A stretch of DNA of 16,388 nucleotides from Candidatus Aminicenantota bacterium (lineage in GTDB: Bacteria > Acidobacteriota > Aminicenantia > Aminicenantales > Aminicenantaceae), in contig JAUXEH010000025.1 in NCBI GenBank assembly GCA_030620655.1, positions 1-16,388 of the forward strand, written 5' to 3'. The translations under genes were made by a program, and so were the position numbers. Below the pieces are notes generated by a model. The model saw only the letters and a list, made by a program, of their open reading frames with translations. It was not told the DNA's origin and made no database searches. This document shows positions 1-7,300 of this stretch, in pieces. Position 1 is the first letter of the stretch, and every line of letters starts with the position of its first letter.

Positions 1-117
1 CCTTCCCGGATGGCGAAACGCTGGCCCGTCTCCATCGCCACCGGAATGATCAGAGTGATCTCCAGGTTCGTGTTGTCGCCGGGCATCACCATCTCCACTC
101 CCGACTCCAGCTTCATC
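1..117. repeat. Left copy of the perfect 117-nt terminal direct repeat
   Basis: Positions 1-117 are identical to 16272-16388, base for base, in the same orientation, and lie inside tuf near its 3' end. Joining the ends restores an in-frame 399-residue EF-Tu. Confidence 0.97.
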
Positions 118-1154
118 GAACCCGTCACATCCGTCGTGTTGAAGTAAAACTGGGGACGATAACCCGCAAAAAAGGGCGTGTGACGACCACCCTCCTCTTT
201 CTTCAACGCATAGATCTCGGCCTTGAACTTCGTGTGAGGGGTGATCGAACCGGGCTGGGCCAATACCATGCCCCGCTGAACCTCGTCCTTGTCCGTGCCC
301 CGAAGCAGGATACCGACGTTGTCCCCCGCCTGACCCTCGTCCAAAAGCTTCCGGAACATCTCCACTCCCGTCACAACCCGCTTCCGCGTCTCTCCAAAAC
401 CCACAATCTCGACCTCTTCACCGACCTTGACCATCCCCCGATCCACGCGACCCGTCACAACCGTACCACGACCCGAAATCGTGAAAATGTCCTCGATCGG
501 CATCAAAAAGGGCTTGTCCACCAAACGAACCGGCTGGGGAATGTGCGCATCCACCGCCTCCATCAACTCCAGTATCGACTTGTTCACGTCCAACTCCGGA
601 TCCCCGTCCGACTCCAACGACTTCAAAGCACTGCCCCGAATCACCGGAATGTCATCTCCCGGAAACTCGTACTTCGACAGCAACTCACGAACCTCCAACT
701 CCACCAGATCCAATATCTCAGGATCGTCCACCAAGTCCGTCTTGTTCATGTACACCACAACCGCAGGAACATTCACCTGACGCGCCAATAAAATATGCTC
801 ACGCGTCTGAGGCATGGGACCGTCATCCGCCGCCACCACCAAAATCGAACCGTCCATCTGAGCAGCACCCGTGATCATGTTCTTGATGTAGTCCGCGTGC
901 CCAGGACAGTCGATGTGGGCATAATGGCGATTGTCCGTCTCATACTCAATGTGCGCAATCTGAATCGTCAAACCACGCTCCTTCTCCTCAGGAGCATTGT
1001 CAATCTGATCGTAATCCACAAACGCCACCTTATCCATCTTCTTGTTCAACACCTTCGTGATCGCCGCCGTCAGCGTCGTCTTGCCGTGGTCAACGTGCCC
1101 GATCGTGCCGATGTTCAAATGCGGCTTCGTGCGCTCAAACTTTTCCTTCGCCAT
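1..1154 (-). CDS. tuf: Elongation factor Tu, 5' part (runs off the left edge)
   Basis: EF-Tu is the GTPase that carries aminoacyl-tRNA to the ribosomal A site. The ATG at 1154 is preceded by GGAGG with an 8-nt spacer. The visible 384 codons give the full G domain: GHVDHGKT (residues 19-26), switch I RGLTI (60-64), DCPGH (82-86) and NKTD (137-140), then domains II and III up to REG near the C terminus. Only about 15 residues are missing. If joined to the identical 3' segment at the right edge, the frame continues and gives a 399-residue protein, the normal length. It is the last gene of the str unit, 45 nt after fusA. Switch I reads ERGLTIQIAH where the bacterial norm is ARGITINTxH. Codon use is odd: by hand count nearly all Thr codons are ACG and about 18 of 29 Leu codons are TTG, unlike fusA next door. 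Identity is certain; the end lies outside the window. Confidence 0.97.
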   Translation of the reverse strand, partial: MAKEKFERTKPHLNIGTIGHVDHGKTTLTAAITKVLNKKMDKVAFVDYDQIDNAPEEKERGLTIQIAHIEYETDNRHYAHIDCPGHADYIKNMITGAAQMDGSILVVAADDGPMPQTREHILLARQVNVPAVVVYMNKTDLVDDPEILDLVELEVRELLSKYEFPGDDIPVIRGSALKSLESDGDPELDVNKSILELMEAVDAHIPQPVRLVDKPFLMPIEDIFTISGRGTVVTGRVDRGMVKVGEEVEIVGFGETRKRVVTGVEMFRKLLDEGQAGDNVGILLRGTDKDEVQRGMVLAQPGSITPHTKFKAEIYALKKEEGGRHTPFFAGYRPQFYFNTTDVTGSMKLESGVEMVMPGDNTNLEITLIIPVAMETGQRFAIRE

Positions 1155-1199
1155 TTGCCTTACCTCCATGCCGAGTTATTCATAAAACCGCCGATTTCC

Positions 1200-3287
1200 T
1201 CATGCGAGGACCTTGCCTTCGATCCTGGCGACGATCGCATCCATCACAGGTGCCGCCGCCCTCTCGTACGTAAAAAACTCCATGGAAAACACACCGCGTC
1301 CCTGCGTCAGCGTACGCAGGCTGGTGGCATATCCGAACATCTCTGAAAGAGGCACCACTGCCTTCACCACCCGGGAGCCGGCCTGCATCTCCAGGCCTTC
1401 TATGCGCCCGCGCCGACTGTTGAGGTCGCTGATGATGTCGCCCACATAGCCTTCGGGGGAGATGACGACCAGGCTCATGGCCGGTTCCAGCAGGGCCGGT
1501 GCCGCCTGCCGGGCCGCCTCCTTGAACGCCAGCGAACCGGCGATCTTGTACGCCAGCGGAACCGATGCCTCATCCCGGTAGGTCCCGTCTATCAGGGAAG
1601 CCTTGACCTTGGTGACCGGGAAGCCGGCGATGACTCCCACTTCCATGGCCTCGCGCACTCCGTCGCCGACGGCGGCGATCAGATCCTTGGGGAGGGTTCC
1701 GGGCCGGGAGGCATCTTCGAAGACCAGGCCGTCCTGATCGGAGGACTCGATCTCGATGACACAGTGTCCGAACTGGTGCTTGCCGGCGATCTGTTTCTCA
1801 TAGCGCCCTTCGCCCTGGGCGGATTGTGTGATAGTCTCCTTATAGGCCACCTGAGGATTGCCTAGGTTTACCTTGACGCCGAACTCCCGAGCCATCCGGT
1901 CCACCAGTATCTCCAGATGCAGCTCTCCCATGCCCATGACCAGGGTCTGCCCGGTCATGGGATCCAGCTTCACATGGAAGGTCGGGTCTTCCCTGGTCAG
2001 CTTTGCCAACACCTCGGACAGCTTCTGGTGATCGCTACGCGATTTGGGCTCGATGTGGAAGGAGATCACGGGCTCAGGGAACGTTATGGACTCCAGCACC
2101 AGGGGATGGTTGCGGGCACAAAGTGTGTCTCCGGTGGACATGTTTTTCATGGAGGCCAGCGCCGCGATGTCGCCGGCAAAGACCTCCTTGACATCCTTCC
2201 GCTTGTTGGAATGCATCTCCAGAAGACGCGTAAGCCGCTCCTCCGTGTCCTGGTTGGCATTGTACACCGGGGACCCGATCTTGACCTTACCCGAATAGAC
2301 GCGAAAGAACGACAGGGTTCCCATGTGGGGGTCGTTCATGATCTTGAAGACCAGGCCGGAGAACGGCTCCTCATCGCTAGCCGCCCTTTCCTCCACCTGA
2401 CCGGTGCGGGGATGCCGTCCGGATACCGGGGGGACATCCGCCGGTGAGGGCAGATAGTCCACCACTGCATCCAGTAGAGGATGCACCCCCTTGTTCTTGA
2501 ACGAGGCCCCGAACAGGACTGGAAAAAACTTCAGGTCGATGGTCCCTCGGCGGACCACGGCCTTGATTTCCCGGGCAGAGATCTCCCCGTCCTCCAGATA
2601 CTTTTCCAGGAGGTTGTCGTCGATCTCGCTCAGTTGTTCCAGCATAACGCTCCTCTTGGCCTCAGCCTCGTCTCTATACTCCTCAGAGATCTCCGTGATC
2701 TCGAACTGCGTCCCCAGCAGATCGTCTCCCCAGTCGGTGGCTTTCATCTCGACCAGGTCGATAATCCCGCGGAATCCGTCCTCACGGCCGATGGGGACCT
2801 GGATGACCAGGGGGGTCGCCCCCAGTCGTTCCTTCAGTTCCCGGACAGCCTTGTCCGGATCAGTCCCAACCCGGTCCATCTTGTTGACATAGACGATCCG
2901 AGGGACCTGATACCTGTCAGCTTGGCGCCAGACGGTCTCGGATTGTGCTTCCACACCGCCAACGCCGCAAAGAATCACAATGGCGCCGTCGAGGACTCGC
3001 AGAGACCGCTCTACCTCGACGGTAAAATCAACATGACCGGGCGTGTCGATTATGTTGATCTTGTGTTCCTTCCACCGACACGCGGTTGCGGCGGAAGTGA
3101 TCGTAATACCGCGCTCCTGTTCCTGGGCCATCCAGTCCATGACGGCCGTTCCCTCGTCGACCTCACCCATCTTGTAGGTGATGCCGGTGAAGAACAGGAT
3201 CCGCTCAGTAGTGGTCGTCTTCCCCGCATCGATATGAGCCGAGATACCGATATTTCGCACACGCTCGATAGGGTCTTCGCGTTTCAA
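1200..3287 (-). CDS. fusA: Elongation factor G
   Basis: EF-G is the GTPase that translocates tRNA-mRNA on the ribosome and, with RRF, recycles ribosomes. The 695-residue protein has normal length. Motifs seen: AHIDAGKT (17-24), RGITI (59-63), DTPGH (81-85), NKMD (135-138), and the C-terminal domain V motif VPLSEMFGYAT. The start is TTG at 3287: it has GGAG with a 7-nt spacer, no in-frame ATG lies upstream before a TGA, and the family N terminus (IERVRNIGI) follows. It lies 61 nt after rpsG and 45 nt before tuf in the str transcription unit. In domain IV the usual tip sequence YH(D/E)VDSSEMAFK is replaced by YRDEASVPLAYK (from residue 570), so the conserved tip histidine (His583 in E. coli) is Arg571. 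The position in the str operon argues for the main EF-G rather than a side paralog, but this divergence leaves some doubt about specialisation. Confidence 0.96.
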   Translation of the reverse strand: MKREDPIERVRNIGISAHIDAGKTTTTERILFFTGITYKMGEVDEGTAVMDWMAQEQERGITITSAATACRWKEHKINIIDTPGHVDFTVEVERSLRVLDGAIVILCGVGGVEAQSETVWRQADRYQVPRIVYVNKMDRVGTDPDKAVRELKERLGATPLVIQVPIGREDGFRGIIDLVEMKATDWGDDLLGTQFEITEISEEYRDEAEAKRSVMLEQLSEIDDNLLEKYLEDGEISAREIKAVVRRGTIDLKFFPVLFGASFKNKGVHPLLDAVVDYLPSPADVPPVSGRHPRTGQVEERAASDEEPFSGLVFKIMNDPHMGTLSFFRVYSGKVKIGSPVYNANQDTEERLTRLLEMHSNKRKDVKEVFAGDIAALASMKNMSTGDTLCARNHPLVLESITFPEPVISFHIEPKSRSDHQKLSEVLAKLTREDPTFHVKLDPMTGQTLVMGMGELHLEILVDRMAREFGVKVNLGNPQVAYKETITQSAQGEGRYEKQIAGKHQFGHCVIEIESSDQDGLVFEDASRPGTLPKDLIAAVGDGVREAMEVGVIAGFPVTKVKASLIDGTYRDEASVPLAYKIAGSLAFKEAARQAAPALLEPAMSLVVISPEGYVGDIISDLNSRRGRIEGLEMQAGSRVVKAVVPLSEMFGYATSLRTLTQGRGVFSMEFFTYERAAAPVMDAIVARIEGKVLA

Positions 3288-3298
3288 CTCTTCGCTCC
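3285..3298 (-). promoter_or_regulatory. fusA ribosome binding site with TTG start
   Basis: GGAG at 3295-3298 lies 7 nt before a TTG codon at 3287-3285. Upstream ATG codons near 3299-3306 are out of frame, and the fusA frame meets TGA shortly upstream, so this site fixes the TTG as the fusA start. Confidence 0.8.
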
Positions 3299-3348
3299 AT
3301 ATCCATCAGTATCAAATTTCTCAGTACCAATGCTCTCCTAATGGGAGA

Positions 3349-3819
3349 CTACCATCTGTAATGGGCAAACGCCCGGTTGGCCTCAGCCATCTTGTGGGTG
3401 TCCTCTTTCTTCTTGACCGAACCACCCCTCTGATTGGATGCATCCATGATCTCGTTGGCCAACTTATCGGTCATGCTCTTTCCCGGCCGCTCCGTGGCAA
3501 AGCGGATGATCCAGCGTATCGCCAGAGTCTTGGACCGGGACTGAGACACCTCGATAGGCACCTGATAGGTGGCGCCACCAACCCGCCGCGACTTGGTCTC
3601 CAACAGGGGCCGCACGTTCTGCACCGCCTTTTCATATACTCTCAAAGGATCGTCCTTAGCCTTTTCCTTGATGGTGTTCATGGACCCGTAGACGATTTTC
3701 TCCGACACACTCTTCTTGCCTCCCTGCATCACTGCGTTGATAAAGTGGGAGATGAGCGTGCTGTTGTAGAATGGGTCCGCCTTCAGCGTCTTTTTTTTGA
3801 TGTGGCCTCTTCGGGGCAT
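3349..3819 (-). CDS. rpsG: 30S ribosomal protein S7
   Basis: S7 is a primary 16S rRNA-binding protein that nucleates assembly of the small-subunit head and lies by the E-site tRNA. The 156-residue length is standard. The N terminus MPRRGHIKKK, the central segment VYEKAVQNVRPLLETKSRRVGGATYQVP and the C-terminal AEANRAFAHYRW are family hallmarks. The ATG at 3819 has AGGAG with a 6-nt spacer and lies only 11 nt after the rpsL stop, so the two are probably translationally coupled. The E. coli type of S7 autoregulatory site needs a longer rpsL-rpsG spacer, which is absent here. Codons 8-10 contain an uninterrupted run of eight A residues. A small 5-bp inverted repeat (3334-3348) directly follows the stop and has no U-tract. 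Confidence 0.98.
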   Translation of the reverse strand: MPRRGHIKKKTLKADPFYNSTLISHFINAVMQGGKKSVSEKIVYGSMNTIKEKAKDDPLRVYEKAVQNVRPLLETKSRRVGGATYQVPIEVSQSRSKTLAIRWIIRFATERPGKSMTDKLANEIMDASNQRGGSVKKKEDTHKMAEANRAFAHYRW

Positions 3820-3830
3820 TTCCGACTCCT

Positions 3831-4223
3831 CTATTGTCCGGCGATCCGTTTTTTCTTGGGTTTTTTGCTTCCGTACTTGGATCTGCCCTTGGCCCTATCC
3901 TGAACACCCTCACAATCCAGGGTACCGCGGACGACATGGTAACGGACACCCGGAAGGTCTTTGACACGCCCCCCCCGGATGAGCACGATGGAGTGCTCCT
4001 GGAGGTTGTGCCCGACTCCGGGAATATAACCCGTAACCTCTATATTATTCGTAAGCCGCACCCTCGCCACCTTGCGCATGGCCGAATTCGGCTTCTTGGG
4101 TGTCGTTGTGAACACACGGGTGCACACTCCGCGCTTCTGTGGACATCTCTCCAGCGCCGGCGACTTGCTCTTGTCTTTTTTCGCTGCTCGTCCTTTTCTC
4201 ACGAGCTGGTTTACGGTCGGCAA
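3831..4223 (-). CDS. rpsL: 30S ribosomal protein S12
   Basis: S12 lies in the decoding centre and controls tRNA selection accuracy. The 130-residue protein has the canonical TTTPKKPNSA loop with Lys43 and the GGRVKDLPG loop with Lys88 and Asp89. Lys43 and Lys88 are the usual streptomycin-sensitive residues, and Asp89 is the residue methylthiolated by RimO in other bacteria. The CPQKRGVC pair of cysteines (residues 27 and 34) is present. The start is TTG at 4223, supported by AAGGAG with a 7-nt spacer and by the family N terminus MPTVNQLVRKG; a nearby ATG is out of frame. It is the first gene of the str unit, about 65 nt downstream of the predicted transcription start of the promoter at 4296-4324. 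Confidence 0.98.
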   Translation of the reverse strand: MPTVNQLVRKGRAAKKDKSKSPALERCPQKRGVCTRVFTTTPKKPNSAMRKVARVRLTNNIEVTGYIPGVGHNLQEHSIVLIRGGRVKDLPGVRYHVVRGTLDCEGVQDRAKGRSKYGSKKPKKKRIAGQ

Positions 4224-4236
4224 TACATTACTCCTT
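4221..4236 (-). promoter_or_regulatory. rpsL ribosome binding site with TTG start
   Basis: AAGGAG at 4231-4236 lies 7 nt upstream of the TTG start at 4223-4221. The ATG inside the spacer is out of the S12 frame, so the TTG is the only start that yields the conserved S12 N terminus. Confidence 0.82.
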
Positions 4237-4256
4237 ATAATCAGTAATTATCTATT

Positions 4257-4283
4257 CCGAAAATTCGGCCAAAATTCGCCGAA
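4257..4283 (-). promoter_or_regulatory. Overlapping hairpins in the rpsL leader
   Basis: In the predicted 5' leader of the rpsL mRNA, TTCGGC and GCCGAA (4278-4283 and 4264-4269) form a perfect 6-bp stem with an 8-nt loop. The downstream arm also takes part in a second short palindrome (4257-4268, CCGAA and TTCGG arms), so the two pairings exclude each other. The segment contains a near-direct repeat of CGAATTTT. There is no U-tract typical of a terminator. The stems are short, and any regulatory role, for example control by a ribosomal protein, is a guess. Confidence 0.3.
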
Positions 4284-4295
4284 ACGAATGTTGCG

Positions 4296-4324
4296 ATTCT
4301 AGCAAACCCTACCTGTTATGTCAA
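4296..4324 (-). promoter_or_regulatory. Sigma70-type promoter of the rpsL-rpsG-fusA-tuf unit
   Basis: On the minus strand TTGACA (4319-4324) is followed by a 17-nt spacer and TAGAAT (4296-4301). The spacer ends in TGC, giving an extended -10. The -35 is a perfect consensus match and the -10 matches five of six. It lies directly after the rpoC stop, and the predicted start near 4289 gives a leader of about 65 nt before rpsL. It probably gives the str genes their own transcription in addition to readthrough from rpoC. Confidence 0.82.
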
Positions 4325-4338
4325 GGAATTTGCGCTAT

Positions 4339-7300
4339 TTACAGCTTCTTTAAAAGCTCCGGTATACTGTCCAGCTGAAGGTCCAATTCCTCTCTTGTTT
4401 CCTCTTCCATATCTTCCGTCAGCTCCACATTGCGGTAGAATCGGTAGCCGGTCCCGGCGGGTATGAGCCGGCCCATGATGATGTTCTCTTTCAACCGGCG
4501 CAGATGGTCCACCTTGCCATAAAGACTGGCCTCGGTCAGTACACGCGTGGTCTCCTGGAATGAAGCGGCCGCGATGAATGAATCCGTGCTCAGCGCGCTC
4601 TTCGTGATGCCCAGCAGCAGGGGACGGGCCTTGGCGGGCTTGCCGCCGCGTTTGATGACCTTTTCGTTCTCTCCCTGGAACATGAACTTGTCCAACTGCT
4701 CGTCCACCAGCAGATCCGTATCCCCGACCTCCTCGACCTTGAGCCAGCGAAGCATCTGACGGATGACGATCTCGATGTGCTTGTCGTTGATGGCCACCCC
4801 CTGCAGGCGATAGACTTCCTGCACCTCCTTCAGGAGATATTCTGCCAGCTCCTTCTCCCCCAGGACCTTGAGGATGTCGTGCGGGTTGACCGACCCGTCC
4901 ATGAGCGGTGTCCCGGCCTTGACGCGCTCGCCCTCGCCCACGATCAGATGGGCCTCTTTGGGGATGAAATATTCTTTTTCCCCGCCCCGTTCGTTATGCA
5001 CGGTTATCTTCCTGTGGCCCCGCACCAGGCCTCCATATTTCACGACACCATCGATCTCCGAAATGACAGCGGGATGCTTGGGCCGGCGGGCCTCGAACAG
5101 CTCCTCGGCTCGGGGCAGCCCCCCGGTAATGTCTTTGGTGCGAGCGGCCTCCCGGGGGATCTTCGCCAGGACATCCCCGGCATGGACCTTGTCGCCGTCT
5201 TTGACCTCCAGGTTGGCACCGGAGGGAAGGAAGTATTTGCGCATCAACGGTTTACCCTTGTCGTCCTTTTTCTTGGGATCCAGGACCTGGATCTGGGGCT
5301 GCATCTTTTCATCCTTGGGATCGGTCACGACCGGCGTGATCAGGCCCGTGAATTCATCCTGGACGTCTTCCATCGTCAGGCCCAGGACCACATCATGGAA
5401 GTGGACGATTCCGGGCTCCTCACTCAAGATGTACATGGAAAAAGGATCCCATTCGGAAAATTCTTGCCGGGCCTTGACTTCCTCGCCATCGTTGACCGTG
5501 ACCTTGGCACCGTAGGGTACCTGGTAGTGCTCGACTTCCCGGTTGCGGTGATCCAGAATGGCGATGTTGGCATTCCGGTTGACCACGACGATCTGGCCTT
5601 CGCGGTTGATGACCGACTTCAGGTTGTTGAACTTGACCACGCCGTCGTTCTTGGCCTCCAACCGGGAACGCTCCGCACTGCCCATCGCTATGCCGCCCAC
5701 ATGGAAGGTCCGCATGGTCAGCTGGGTTCCCGGCTCCCCGATGGACTGGGCGGCGATGACTCCCACCGCCTCGCCCAGCTCGACCTGCCGTCCGCTGGCC
5801 ATGTCGCGCCCATAGCAGAGCTGACACACCCCACGATTGGATTCGCAGGTGAGGAGGGACCGGATCCGGATCCGCTCGATGCCGAGGTTCTCCAGCTTCT
5901 GGGAGACCTCTTCCGTGATTTCTTCGTTGACATCCACGATCACTTCATTGGTATCGGGATGCGTGATCTTGTCCAGAGAGGTCCGGCCCACAACACGATC
6001 CTCGAAGGGCTCGATCAGTTCACCATTCTCGACGATGGCGCCCACATTGACGCCTTTCAGGGTCCCGCAGTCGTGTTCGTCCACGATCACTTCTTGGTTG
6101 ACATCCACGAGCTTCCGTGTCAGGTATCCCGAATTGGCGGTCTTAAGGGCGGTGTCGGCCAATCCCTTGCGGGCCCCGTGGGTAGAGGTGAAGTACTGCC
6201 CCACGCTCAGCCCCTCACGCAGGTTGGAAGTGATGGGAGTCTCGAGGATCTCTCCGGAAGGCTTACTCATCAGCCCCCGCATGCCTGCCAGCTGACGAAT
6301 CTGCTGCTTGTTGCCCCGCGATCCCGAATCCGCCATGACGAACAGTGGATTCAGGTCGCCACCTTCGAAACTGATCCTTTCCATCTCCTCGATCATAGCG
6401 TTGGAAACTCTGTCGGTGACGGCACCCCAGATCTCGACCACACGGTTGAACCGCTCGCGGGCGGAAATGACACCCTCCTTGTACAGCTGTTCTTCCTTCT
6501 GGACGTCTTTATGGGCCTTGGCGACGAGGGCCTGCTTTTTACGGGGGATGATAAAGTCGTCGATGCCCAGGGAAAAACCCGCGCTGGTGGCATATGTGAA
6601 ACCGAGTGATTTCATGTCATCCAGCACCTCGATGGTCGGCTCCAGTCCCATTTTCAGGTAGGTGTAGAATACTAGGCTCTCCAGGCCCTTCTTCTTGAGC
6701 ATGCCGTTGATAAAAGGGACCTTGTCGGGAAGGATGTCGTTAAAAATCAGCCGGCCGGGGGTGGTCTCGACGAGGGTGTTGTCGATCTCCTTGACCGGGC
6801 AGGTCAGAACCGCCTGGTCGTCATAGAAGGTGGACAGGTTCATGAACGTCCCCTTGAACCGGAGCTTGATGCGGGCGTGGATGTCGATCTCCTTGTTCTC
6901 CATCGCCAGGAGAGCCTGGTCAGCGGACACAAAAACGCGCCCCTCACCCTTGCTCTTCATCCGCTCCAGGGTCAGATAGTAGCATCCCAGCACCATGTCC
7001 TGGCTGGGTACGGCCAGGGGCCGGCCGTTGGCCGGAGACAGGATGTTCTGAGTCGAGAGCATGAGGGTCTTGGCCTCGATCTGGGCCTCGACCGACAGGG
7101 GCACATGGACAGCCATCTGGTCACCATCGAAATCGGCATTGAAGGCAGCGCACACCAGGGGATGGATCTGGATGGCCTTGCCTTCCACCAGGATCGGCTC
7201 GAAGGCCTGGATCCCCAGACGGTGAAGTGTTGGGGCCCGATTGAGGAGGATGGGATGTTCCTTGACAACTTCCTCCAGAAAATCCCATACCTCAGGCCGC

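Noticed and set aside
180..1346. Two consecutive plus-strand frames (203 and 183 codons) opposite tuf and the fusA end
   Set aside because: Low-complexity His/Arg/Leu/Asn-rich translations caused by the ACG/TTG-biased tuf codons read in reverse; no ribosome binding site or family resemblance.
3334..3348. Terminator after rpsG
   Set aside because: A perfect 5-bp inverted repeat with 5-nt loop follows the stop, but there is no U-tract and fusA continues the operon 61 nt on.
4777..6609. 610-codon open frame on the plus strand opposite rpoC
   Set aside because: It lies wholly antisense to conserved rpoC, has no recognisable domain, and arises because the rpoC codons used rarely give stops on the other strand. 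The same holds for the 436-codon frame at 6877-8187 and the frames opposite fusA, rpoB and rplA.
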